From: DRPG01 sp964655065
Lineage (GTDB): Bacteria > Myxococcota_A > UBA796 > GCA-2862545
NCBI GenBank assembly: GCA_964655065.1
Contig: CAZZLC010000025.1
Coordinates: 29,816 to 93,815, forward strand
Direction of reading: 5' to 3'
DNA length: 64,000 bases
The notes beneath the pieces are model-generated. The model had not been told where the DNA came from and made no database searches. It worked only from the letters and a program-made list of their open reading frames with translations. Both the position numbers and the translations under genes were made by a program. Shown here one piece after another: positions 1-7,513 of the stretch. Numbering within the stretch: the stretch's first letter is position 1; each line of letters starts with the position of its first letter.

Positions 1-222
1 GAACGCGAACGGCGCCCTCACGGTGCGAGGCGCGACGCTGCCCACTCGCAGGTCCCCCGAGCTGCCCCCGGGGACGTCGACGACGAGCAGGGCGGCGAGG
101 ATGCCTACTCCGAGCCAGAGAAAGAAGCGCTGCAGGTCACGCTGGTCGAGCGGGGTGTCGCGGAGCGACAGGTGCACGAGCCCGCGACTCACGAGCGCGA
201 GCAGCCGGTCGACGAGTCTCAC
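1..222 (-). CDS. PgpH/YqfF-type HD-domain membrane phosphohydrolase, N-terminal fragment
   Basis: An open frame on the minus strand runs off the left edge of the window, so only the first 74 codons are seen. It starts with GTG whose bases overlap the phoH stop (GTGA overlap, 220-222). The fragment has a short cytoplasmic lead, a hydrophobic stretch near residues 36-50 (FFLWLGVGILAALLVV) and then GSVAPRTVRAPFAF, which resembles the extracellular entry motif (G.vAp.tirAp.df) of 7TM-HDIG proteins. Members of this family degrade cyclic di-AMP and commonly sit next to phoH and ybeY. The HD catalytic domain lies outside the window, so the call rests on the motif and on context. Confidence 0.65.
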   Translation of the reverse strand, partial: MRLVDRLLALVSRGLVHLSLRDTPLDQRDLQRFFLWLGVGILAALLVVDVPGGSSGDLRVGSVAPRTVRAPFAF

Positions 223-1190
223 GAGGTCGACCCGCGCCGGGATCGTCCCCGTCGACCGCCGCCCACCGGGGCCTCGGGCTTCTCGTCTTGATCGGAGCGG
301 TCGTAGGCGGCGACGATCTTGGAGACGAGCGAGTGACGCACGACGTCCTCACCGGTGAGCGTCGCGAAGCCCACCCCCTCGACCGACTTCAGCACGTCGA
401 GCGCGTGGACGAGCCCCGAGTCCGACTTCCGCGGGAGGTCGATCTGGGTGGTGTCGCCCGTGATCGTCATGCGGGAGTCCTCGCCGAGCCGGGTGAGGAA
501 CATCTTCATCTGCTCCCGGGTGGTGTTCTGGGCCTCATCGAGCACCACGTGAGCCGAGTTGAGGGTCCGACCCCGCATGAACGCCAGGGGCGCCACCTCG
601 ATCACCCGCCGCTCCATCATCCGGGTCACCCGCTCGGCGGGGAGCATGTCCGCGAGGGCGTCGAAGAGAGGTCGGAGGTACGGGTCGACCTTCTCGGTGA
701 GATCACCTGGAAGGAACCCGAGCTTCTCGCCAGCCTCCACCGCCGGACGAGTGAGGATCAGCCGACGCACCTTGCCCCGCTTGAGCGCGGCCACCGCGAT
801 GGCCATGGCCAGGTAGGTCTTGCCCGTGCCCGCCGGTCCCACCCCGAACACCACGTCGTGGCTCCGCAGCGCGTGCACGTACCGGCGCTGCCCCGCCGAC
901 CGGGGCGAGATCGGCCGCCCCTGGTTGTTGACCAGGATCGTGTCGCCGAAGTACGCCTCGAGGTCCGCGTCGGGCTCGTGGTTCAAGATGCGCGCCGCGT
1001 GCGTGACGTCGTTCGGGTGGAGCGTGTGACCACGCTGGACCAGCCGGTAGAGCTGCTCGAGCAGCCGGCGCGCCACGACGGCTCGGCCGTCGTCCTCGGA
1101 CGTGCCGATGATCAAGGTGGTTCCTCGCTGCTCGACCTGCACCTCGATGACCTCGGTCACGAGCTTCAGGTGCGAGCCGAACTCGCCCAC
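219..1190 (-). CDS. phoH: PhoH-family ATPase
   Basis: This is a PhoH-like P-loop ATPase, a family linked to RNA handling and ribosome upkeep. Visible motifs are the Walker A GPAGTGKT, the family block RPAVEAGEKLGFLPGD, and Walker B VVLDEAQN. The C-terminus ends in an Arg/Ser/Gly-rich tail. The coordinates use the first standard start, a GTG, and give 323 residues. However, family-like sequence (SLTFDDNAALRELVGEFGSH) continues in frame upstream of that GTG to a stop at 1278-1280, and no ATG, GTG or TTG lies in that stretch. A Shine-Dalgarno-like GGGGTGA precedes an ATC at 1272-1274, so the real start may be non-standard (351 residues). It overlaps the next gene by 4 bases and lies downstream of the EF-G-like gene. 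Confidence 0.93.
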   Translation of the reverse strand: MGEFGSHLKLVTEVIEVQVEQRGTTLIIGTSEDDGRAVVARRLLEQLYRLVQRGHTLHPNDVTHAARILNHEPDADLEAYFGDTILVNNQGRPISPRSAGQRRYVHALRSHDVVFGVGPAGTGKTYLAMAIAVAALKRGKVRRLILTRPAVEAGEKLGFLPGDLTEKVDPYLRPLFDALADMLPAERVTRMMERRVIEVAPLAFMRGRTLNSAHVVLDEAQNTTREQMKMFLTRLGEDSRMTITGDTTQIDLPRKSDSGLVHALDVLKSVEGVGFATLTGEDVVRHSLVSKIVAAYDRSDQDEKPEAPVGGGRRGRSRRGSTS

Positions 1191-1316
1191 GAGCTCTCGA
1201 AGAGCCGCGTTGTCATCGAAGGTCAGCGAGGTCGTGGCCGGCCGCGCGTCGGACTCGGATTCGGTGGAATGGATGCTTCACCCCAGCGGAGCGTTCACAC
1301 GAGCCCGCCGTCGACG

Positions 1317-3407
1317 TCATCGTGACGGCCGGCAGGGCTCGCGCCCCGTCACCACCTCCGCCATATCGACTCTTCGATAGTGGCTCAACTTCCAGCGAAG
1401 CCGGCCGCGCCCCCCGGTGAGGCCAGAGAGGCGGGCGGGGAGCGTTCGCAGCTCGCGGTAGGGGCTCTCGACCTCGAGGCAGGTCGTCTCGCCATCGTTG
1501 GCGAGGTCCTGGACCCGACCCCGGTGCGCGGCCAGGTCCGCCAACACGTCACCCGTCTTCTCGGTGGGCACCTCGAGCGAGACGGTGCACACGGGCTCTG
1601 CGAGCTCCGTCCCCGCAAGCTCGAGCCCCCGGCGGAGCGCGAGCGTACCCGCCTGCCGGAGGTGCTCGTCCGTCGAGCAGAGGATGTCGTACTCGCCGTG
1701 CTGCAGCGTGACCACGACCCCGACGACGGGATAGCCACGAGGCCCCTCCGCGAGTGCGTCCTCGAGCCCGTGACGCACCGCCGGGCGAAACCGACGAGGC
1801 AGCGCCTCCTCGTCGTCGCAGGCGTCGGTGAAGCACATCGCGACGTCGGGATCCCCCGGAGCCACCTGGAGGTGGACCTCGCCGAACGCGTCGACGAGCC
1901 CGTGCTCTCCCGTACGGCGCAGCGTACCCACGACGTCGTCCACGACCTTGGCGGGCCGCTCGCGGTACGGCACGGGCGGGAGGTAGGCGGGCACCGGTCC
2001 CGAGAGCCGGGCCTCGATGCGCTCGAATGCGAGCTGCAGGTGATCGCCGCAGGTGCCCGAAACCCGGACGCCCCGACCGTCGTGTTCGCTCGCGAGCGCC
2101 GGGTCGGTCCGCACCACCGCCTCGAGGGCCGCCGCGAAGCCCTCGGGTGCCTCGTCGTCGGGTACCCACCAGGCGGCGACCGGCGGGTCGGGCAGGGGAA
2201 CACTGACCTCGACACGCTCGGCCAGCGTGTCACCCGGACGCAGGTCGACGTCCTCGAAGCAGGCGACCCACGCCCCCACTCCAGGATGCTGAACGACCGC
2301 GCGCCGCGGGCCGCGAAGCCGGTACCACTTGCCGATCTTCATCGCCTTGCCCGTTCGGAGATTCCGCAGGGGGCGACGCCCCGGGGATCCACCACAGACC
2401 CGGAGCAGGTGCAGCGGCTTGCCGTCCTTGTCCCACTGCGAGGCCACCACGGTGGCCACGAAGCCGTCCTCGGGATCGACGGGCCGGTCCCGGCCGTCGT
2501 GGTCACGAACCCGCGCGACCCGGTGTGGCGGATGGAACCTGGCGAGCACCCGGAGCAACGGCTCACCCCCCACGCGGAACGCGGCCGAGGTCAGCGCCAC
2601 CGGCACGACGGTGCCCTCCGCGACGGCACGTTCGAGTCCCACCTCCACGATCGACCAGGGGAGCTCCAGATCCTCGAGGTACTGCTCGAGCAGCGCGTCG
2701 TCGGTGAGGGCTACGGCCTCCGACAGGGCCTCGCGAGCGGACCACACCTCGTCACGGAGCGCGGCGGGAATGGGTTCGGGCGACCAAGCACCGCTGCGAC
2801 CAGGGTCGTAGCGGAGGGCCTGCTGCTCGACGAGGTCGATGAGGCCGATGAGGCGCCCCGCCTCGACCCACGGGAGGTGAACCGCGACGGCCCGACGGTC
2901 GAGCGCCTTGCCGACCTCGTCCACGAGGGCCCACGTCTCGTCGACGGAGAGTCCGCGGTCGATCTTGGTGAGGGCGACGACGCAGGGTCGATCGACCTCG
3001 ATCTGCTCGAGCACGCGCTCGGTGCCCTGCTCGATCCCCTGGGTCGCGTCCACCACGACGAGTGCGGCATCGGCGGCGTGGAGCGCCCGGTCCTGTTCGT
3101 GCCGCAGGGCCGGCGTGCCTGGCGTGTCCACCCAGACGAGCGGAGTGTCGTCGTCGACGTCGATCCACGCCGTGGCGATGCCCCGAGACTGTTCGTGCGC
3201 CGTGGCCTCGGCGGTCCAATCGAGCAGCGTGCTCTTGGAACCCACCTCGCCCGGCTGGCGTACCACCCGCCCCGCGTGCAGGACGATCTCGCCGAGAGAG
3301 GTCTTTCCCGCGGAGCGATGCCCCACGACCGCCCAGGCTCGAGGTTCCCACAGACGTGCTGGCGAGCGGAGCTTCCGGCTGGCGTGAGTCAAACTCCGCA
3401 TCGTCAT
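1317..3407 (-). CDS. Elongation factor G-like protein with degenerate GTPase motifs
   Basis: The 696-residue length and layout match EF-G: GTPase domain first, then domains II to V. The G motifs are altered. G1 is GHRSAGKTSL where EF-G has AHxDAGKTT. The switch I block reads EQSRGIAT where EF-G has RERGITI, so the Mg-binding Thr is replaced. G3 reads DTPGT where EF-G has DTPGH, so the catalytic His is gone. G4 is TKID, not NKxD. This fits the EF-G-like paralogue group rather than the housekeeping factor, and GTP hydrolysis may be slow or absent. The ATG has an AGGAGG at 3413-3418 with good spacing. The gene leads an apparent unit with phoH, 126 bases downstream. Confidence 0.85.
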   Translation of the reverse strand: MTMRSLTHASRKLRSPARLWEPRAWAVVGHRSAGKTSLGEIVLHAGRVVRQPGEVGSKSTLLDWTAEATAHEQSRGIATAWIDVDDDTPLVWVDTPGTPALRHEQDRALHAADAALVVVDATQGIEQGTERVLEQIEVDRPCVVALTKIDRGLSVDETWALVDEVGKALDRRAVAVHLPWVEAGRLIGLIDLVEQQALRYDPGRSGAWSPEPIPAALRDEVWSAREALSEAVALTDDALLEQYLEDLELPWSIVEVGLERAVAEGTVVPVALTSAAFRVGGEPLLRVLARFHPPHRVARVRDHDGRDRPVDPEDGFVATVVASQWDKDGKPLHLLRVCGGSPGRRPLRNLRTGKAMKIGKWYRLRGPRRAVVQHPGVGAWVACFEDVDLRPGDTLAERVEVSVPLPDPPVAAWWVPDDEAPEGFAAALEAVVRTDPALASEHDGRGVRVSGTCGDHLQLAFERIEARLSGPVPAYLPPVPYRERPAKVVDDVVGTLRRTGEHGLVDAFGEVHLQVAPGDPDVAMCFTDACDDEEALPRRFRPAVRHGLEDALAEGPRGYPVVGVVVTLQHGEYDILCSTDEHLRQAGTLALRRGLELAGTELAEPVCTVSLEVPTEKTGDVLADLAAHRGRVQDLANDGETTCLEVESPYRELRTLPARLSGLTGGRGRLRWKLSHYRRVDMAEVVTGREPCRPSR

Positions 3408-3433
3408 CGGAACCTCCTGCAGTGCGTTCGACT

Positions 3434-3463
3434 AGCGTACCGGGGGTCGCGGACGCGCGTCAA
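3434..3463 (-). promoter_or_regulatory. Candidate sigma-70-type promoter of the EF-G-like gene
   Basis: On the minus strand TTGACG (3458-3463) is followed 18 bases later by TACGCT (3434-3439). The -35 matches the consensus at five of six positions, the -10 at three. It would give a leader of about 20 bases that contains the AGGAGG ribosome site. This is a guess from pattern only. Confidence 0.45.
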
Positions 3464-3507
3464 CGCAGCGGGACACATCGACGTTGCGACGTCGGCAGCC
3501 GCAGGGC

Positions 3508-3523
3508 CGGCACGGGTCTTGCT
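3508..3523 (+). promoter_or_regulatory. Sigma-54-type (-24/-12) promoter before the PP2C gene
   Basis: The sequence CGGCACG-GGTC-TTGCT matches the sigma-54 consensus TGGCACG-N4-TTGCW except for the first base. The GG (3509-3510) and GC (3521-3522) are in exact register. It lies 56 bases upstream of the ATG at 3579 and would start a transcript near 3533, leaving room for the ribosome site CGAGGA at about 3567. If real, the phosphatase needs a sigma-54 activator. Confidence 0.6.
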
Positions 3524-3578
3524 GGCCGACTCGGATTTCGGGCACTATCTTGCGGCCCGGCAGCCCGAGGACCCCCGC

Positions 3579-4577
3579 ATGGACCAGGCAAATCTGGTGT
3601 TTTCTGGCCGGACCCACCCGGGTCGGGTGCACGAGCGCAACGAAGATGCGTTCACCATCCTCACTCCCGAGGACGGGGGGTCTCTGCTCGCGATCTGTGA
3701 CGGAATGGGCGGCATGGGGCGCGGCGACGAGGCGAGCCGCCTCGCGGTGGAGGTGCTGCGGGACACGCTGTCCGACGTGCCCGTAGAGAGCGTCGCGAGC
3801 CACCTGACCGAGGCACTCGAGGCCGCCGACACCGTCCTCCGCAATCGACTGTTCGACGTACACCAACGTACCCAGCCCGGTGCCACCGCGGTGATCGTGT
3901 GGGTCTACAATGCCGCGGCCCACGTGGCCTGGGTGGGCGACAGTCGGGCGTACTGGATTCGAGGCGACACCATCCTCGGCCGCACCCGCGACCACAAGCT
4001 GGTCGAGGACCTGGTCGACGCGGGGCAGCTCTCCCCGGAGGAGGCCCGACAGTCCACCCTCGCCCACGTCGTGACCCGCGCGCTCGGCGGGCGGGCGGCC
4101 TCCGAGCCTGTCGTCCCCGCCGCGCAGCTCGACCGACCGTGGACCTTGAAGCAGGGCGACCGCATCCTGCTCTGCTCCGACGGCCTGTCGGATCTCGTCG
4201 AGGATCACGAGCTCCCCGACCTCCTCGACCCTGACGACGTCGAGGTGGTCACCCAGCGCCTGATCGATCTCGCCAACGAGCGCGGCGGTCACGACAACAT
4301 CACGTGCATCGTGGCCCGCTGGCAGGGCCCCGACCACGACCCCGAGGCGGCGTCCACGCCCGTGATGGCCAGCGGACGCCTGCACGTCCCCGATCTGGAC
4401 TCCACCGACCCCATGGCCCACATCGTGGACACGCCCACCACCGGAAGCGCGGCGAGGCGTCCCTGGCTTCCCCTCGCGGCCGCGAGGGGCGAGTGGCCGT
4501 CGGTGTGGTGGTGGCCGGCCGCAACCCTGTGGGGCCTTGCCGCGCTCGCGTTCGCCTCGGGCTGGCTGCGACTCTGA
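3579..4577 (+). CDS. PP2C-family protein Ser/Thr phosphatase, C-terminal membrane anchor
   Basis: This is a 332-residue PP2C phosphatase that removes phosphate from Ser/Thr using two metal ions. The motifs run in family order: RVHERNEDAF, CDGMGGMG, WVGDSRAYW, LLCSDGLSD and GGHDNITC, and they include the metal-binding aspartates. A hydrophobic segment (ATLWGLAALAFASGWL) at the very C-terminus suggests a tail anchor with the enzyme in the cytoplasm. The start is the ATG after CGAGGA; the open frame continues far upstream, but that part is antisense to the EF-G-like gene and is not coding. Its stop touches the stop of a second PP2C gene on the other strand. Likely partners are membrane Ser/Thr kinases. 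Confidence 0.92.
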   Translation: MDQANLVFSGRTHPGRVHERNEDAFTILTPEDGGSLLAICDGMGGMGRGDEASRLAVEVLRDTLSDVPVESVASHLTEALEAADTVLRNRLFDVHQRTQPGATAVIVWVYNAAAHVAWVGDSRAYWIRGDTILGRTRDHKLVEDLVDAGQLSPEEARQSTLAHVVTRALGGRAASEPVVPAAQLDRPWTLKQGDRILLCSDGLSDLVEDHELPDLLDPDDVEVVTQRLIDLANERGGHDNITCIVARWQGPDHDPEAASTPVMASGRLHVPDLDSTDPMAHIVDTPTTGSAARRPWLPLAAARGEWPSVWWWPAATLWGLAALAFASGWLRL

Positions 4578-5627
4578 TCAGCCGGTCGACAGCCACCAGA
4601 ACAGGACCGCCAGCAGGCCGACGACCACGAGCCCCGCTCCGACGACGCCGAGGAGGCTCGCCATGGCGAGGCCGAGCACCACCCGCTTTCGCGGACGTCC
4701 CGGTCGTTCGCCGGGGGGCAGGGTGGACGGAGGGGGCCCGCGCCGTCGGATCGGCTGCTCGCGGGTATCCTCGAAGAACACCTCGGCGTGTTCCTCCTGG
4801 CTCTCGAACGGTGAGCCAGGCAGCGGCCGCAACCCGAACGAGGCGTCGAAGGCGCCCGCTCGGGGCCCGGCGGTCACCACCGCGACGCTGACGTTGTCGA
4901 AGCCTCCCCGTTCACAGGCGACGTCGACCAGCTTCTGGGCGGCTTCCTCGGGGGTGCAGCCGGCGACGAACTCGCCGATCTCGTGATCGTCGAGGAGGTC
5001 GTGAAGCCCGTCCGAGCACAGGACCAGCGCGTCCTCTGGCTCGAGGGCCAGCGGCTCGGGAACGACGTCGGGCTCGAGCGGTTCGCCGTCGGACATGCGG
5101 CTGTGCCCGAGGGCTCGGGTGAGCATGCCCGACTCGGGATGCTCACGGGCATCACGAGCATCGAGCTCGCCGCGGTCGACCAGCAGCTGCACCCGGGTGT
5201 GATCCAGGGTGCGCCAGATCGGGTTGCCCTTGCGGACGTGGTAGAGCCTGGAGTCGCCCACCAGCCCCACGAACACCTCGGGGCCCTGGACGAGGGCGGC
5301 AATGGCGGTGGTGCCCATGCCCCGCGTACCCGACCCCTTGCCCTCCTCGATGATCGCCCCATTGGCCTCGAGCAGGCCGTCGTAGAGCCGCTTTCGGGGA
5401 TCGGCATCGGAACCCCCGACCGACTCGGCGAGAACCTCGACCGCGAGCCGGCTCGCCACCTCACCCGCCTCGTGCCCCCCCATGCCGTCTGCGACGACCA
5501 CGAACAGACTGCCATCCTCGAGCCACGCGTGATGGACCGCGTCCTCGTTGTTCGAGCGGACGCGCCCCACGTCGGTGAACGTGGCGACAGCCAACTCGAT
5601 GCCGTAGCTCTGCCGGAGCTCGGTCAT
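4578..5627 (-). CDS. PP2C-family protein Ser/Thr phosphatase, C-terminal membrane anchor
   Basis: This second PP2C (349 residues) carries VRSNNEDAVHH, VVADGMGGHEAGE, LVGDSRLYHVR, VLCSDGLHDLL and GGFDNVSV, so the metal-site aspartates are present. A charged, proline-rich linker (about residues 255-315) precedes a C-terminal membrane helix (LGVVGAGLVVVGLLAVLFWW). The start chosen is the ATG at 5625-5627 before TELRQSYG; the longer frame upstream has no PP2C-like sequence. The gene is tail-to-tail with the first PP2C, with no base between the stops, and lies 28 bases after a small TM2-like gene. It may be the last gene of the minus-strand run that starts at rlmN. Confidence 0.92.
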   Translation of the reverse strand: MTELRQSYGIELAVATFTDVGRVRSNNEDAVHHAWLEDGSLFVVVADGMGGHEAGEVASRLAVEVLAESVGGSDADPRKRLYDGLLEANGAIIEEGKGSGTRGMGTTAIAALVQGPEVFVGLVGDSRLYHVRKGNPIWRTLDHTRVQLLVDRGELDARDAREHPESGMLTRALGHSRMSDGEPLEPDVVPEPLALEPEDALVLCSDGLHDLLDDHEIGEFVAGCTPEEAAQKLVDVACERGGFDNVSVAVVTAGPRAGAFDASFGLRPLPGSPFESQEEHAEVFFEDTREQPIRRRGPPPSTLPPGERPGRPRKRVVLGLAMASLLGVVGAGLVVVGLLAVLFWWLSTG

Positions 5628-5655
5628 GCAGAAGCTCCCCGGGAGCAGGAGGACA

Positions 5656-5943
5656 TCAGTGGAATCCGGGCAGGTTGTCGAGGAAGTCGAGCGCGTTCTC
5701 GCGCTCACCGATCGCCTCGCCGGACTGGAGCTTCTGGCCGAGCAGGTAGGCGTCGTAGCCAAAGATGATGGCGGGCACCACCCCGAGCCCGCAGCACCAC
5801 AACGAGACGATGGTGATCACCAAGGCGGTGACGCCCTTCTGCCCCTGACCGAGCAGGAAGTAGCCGGCCGAGCCGAAGAGGAGGACGTTCGCCAGCCCGA
5901 GCACGACGGGGTTCGCGTCTGGCTTGCGGATCATCTCACCCAT
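5656..5943 (-). CDS. Small TM2-like membrane protein
   Basis: This 95-residue protein has two hydrophobic segments, about residues 13-32 and 38-62, separated by a short GQGQKG turn. That arrangement resembles TM2-domain proteins. A double cysteine (WCCGLG) sits in the second segment and the tail is charged. No enzymatic motif is visible. The gene lies 28 bases upstream of the membrane-anchored PP2C on the same strand, so the two are probably co-transcribed. The function is unknown. Confidence 0.75.
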   Translation of the reverse strand: MGEMIRKPDANPVVLGLANVLLFGSAGYFLLGQGQKGVTALVITIVSLWCCGLGVVPAIIFGYDAYLLGQKLQSGEAIGERENALDFLDNLPGFH

Positions 5944-6036
5944 GCAGCGGCTCCGGGGGACCGACTCCTGGCCGGGTCTTCGGGAGGGTACGGCGCTCTC
6001 CGGTGCCCGGCAAGGTCGCCGATCGCGGACGCGGCG

Positions 6037-6759
6037 TCAGATGGGGAACGTGAGCCGCAGGGGAAGGTAGGGCACGACCACCTCCTCGCTCACGTCGGGG
6101 ACGTAGACCGGGATGGGGCCCGGGCTATCGAAGGAGTCCGGGGCGAACTCGAACACCACGTCGAGGACCGACGTGCCAGATGGGACATCGAAGATGGCGA
6201 ATCGCCCCGTGTCGCCGGTGCGGTCCGCGGTGGGGCTGAACACGCCCTGCTTGGGGTCGAGGTAGCAAGCCAACAACTCGTCGTCGGCCGTGACGATCTG
6301 CGCCCGCCCTCCGGCAGCGATCGGGTTCTCGCCCCCCTGGTCCCCAGCCAGGTTCACGAAGACCATCTGGCCCAGGACCACGACCGACGCATCGGCCCCG
6401 GGGCAACCTACGTAGTCGTTCCGCCACTCGGCGAGGGTCTCTGGTGCGAGGCCGTAGAGCGTGCCGTCTTCGATGGAGACGTCGACGAAACCGGTCGACC
6501 CCACGAACGACGTCACCACCGTCTCGGGGCTCCGGACCACCGCTGCGATCTCGAGCCCGACCGGAAGCGTGACCTCGAAGAACCCGTCGGAGTCGGTCGA
6601 GACCACGGTGAGCCGCTCGTCGGGCTCGCGCTCCACGAACTCGACCTCGGCGCCGGCCAGTCCGGGGGCTTCGAGCCCGGGTCCGTCCCCCACGCGACCC
6701 ACCAGGGTCACGACGTCATCGGTGCAGGCCAGGAACGTGAGGAGCGCGAGCAGAGACAT
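6037..6759 (-). CDS. Putative lipoprotein with carboxypeptidase-regulatory-like beta domain
   Basis: The 240-residue product begins with a very short hydrophobic signal ending in a cysteine (MSLLALLTFLAC), so it is probably a lipoprotein, although the lipobox is weak at position -3. Residues 17-90 (LVGRVGDGPG, then DSDGFFEVTLPVG) look like a carboxypeptidase-regulatory or CNA-B type beta-sandwich. A second similar stretch (GDTGRFAIFDVPSGTS) occurs near residue 190. I recognise no family for the whole protein. It starts 25 bases downstream of recO on the same strand. Odd neighbours of this kind are common in myxobacterial genomes. Confidence 0.75.
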   Translation of the reverse strand: MSLLALLTFLACTDDVVTLVGRVGDGPGLEAPGLAGAEVEFVEREPDERLTVVSTDSDGFFEVTLPVGLEIAAVVRSPETVVTSFVGSTGFVDVSIEDGTLYGLAPETLAEWRNDYVGCPGADASVVVLGQMVFVNLAGDQGGENPIAAGGRAQIVTADDELLACYLDPKQGVFSPTADRTGDTGRFAIFDVPSGTSVLDVVFEFAPDSFDSPGPIPVYVPDVSEEVVVPYLPLRLTFPI

Positions 6760-6784
6760 GAACCATCCCGGAGGCCGACGTAGT

Positions 6785-7513
6785 CTATCTGCTCGTCGGC
6801 CGTACCGTCGAGAGGAAGCCCCGGCTCTCGAGGCGTCTGGAGAGCTGTGCCTCGATGGCGTCGGCGAGTAGGCCCTCCGGCAGCTCGGGAGCCGACTTCG
6901 CGACCGTCTCGAAGAGCGGAGTCCGGCGGAGCGCCTCGAGCGCCTCGAGGGCCGAGGCCGACACCGTCCGGCCCCCACCGCAGCGGCCGTGGAGCGCGCC
7001 GCCGGCCTCGATGGAGAAGGCGGCGGGGTCGTCGACGGTCTCCCCGCACTCCGCGCAGCGAACCAGACCCGGGGCGAGGCCCGCGAAGGTCAGGGCCTTG
7101 GCCTCGAGCGCCCATCGGCTCGCGGCGGAAGGCGGGGTGTGCTCCAGCAACGCGAGCCAGGTCTGGAGCAGCTTGAACAGCTTCAGCGCCTCCGAGCCCT
7201 CCGGAGCGAGCGCGCTGCACACCTCGCAGCCATAGAAGAGCCAGGGCAGACGCTCCCACGCCTGCCGGGCCTGGTCGGGACCCCGCACCCGCTCGGCTTC
7301 GGTCAGCACCGGCAGCTCGCCGCGTCCCTTGCGGACGGCCACCGCGAGCTCGGTGCCGAGATCGAGGAGCCCCGGAAATCGCTTCTTCGACGCTCGCGCC
7401 CGTCGGGCAAGGGCCCGCAACCGCCCGTCGTCGGGGGTCAACAGGCTCACGATGCGATCGGACTCCCCGAAGTCGAAGGCCCCGACCACGATGGCGGGAC
7501 GCAGTGCACTCAC
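6785..7513 (-). CDS. recO: DNA repair protein RecO
   Basis: RecO is a mediator that loads RecA on SSB-covered single-stranded DNA in the RecFOR pathway. The N-terminal OB fold reads AIVVGAFDFGESDRIVSLLT, the typical RecO opening, followed by the basic ARRARASKKRF patch. A Zn-type cluster CAECG with later RCGGG follows at about residue 150. The length, 242 residues, is usual. The start is a GTG overlapping the mgtE stop (GTGA), which fits both the homology and the tight operon; upstream frame sequence is antisense-like. Confidence 0.92.
   Translation of the reverse strand: MSALRPAIVVGAFDFGESDRIVSLLTPDDGRLRALARRARASKKRFPGLLDLGTELAVAVRKGRGELPVLTEAERVRGPDQARQAWERLPWLFYGCEVCSALAPEGSEALKLFKLLQTWLALLEHTPPSAASRWALEAKALTFAGLAPGLVRCAECGETVDDPAAFSIEAGGALHGRCGGGRTVSASALEALEALRRTPLFETVAKSAPELPEGLLADAIEAQLSRRLESRGFLSTVRPTSR

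Noticed and set aside
1380..3578. Long open plus-strand frame opposite the EF-G-like gene, in frame with the PP2C gene
   Set aside because: It reads as Arg/Asp/Gly-rich shadow sequence with no domain; the minus-strand frame gives clear EF-G domains, and the PP2C start with its own ribosome site is at 3579.
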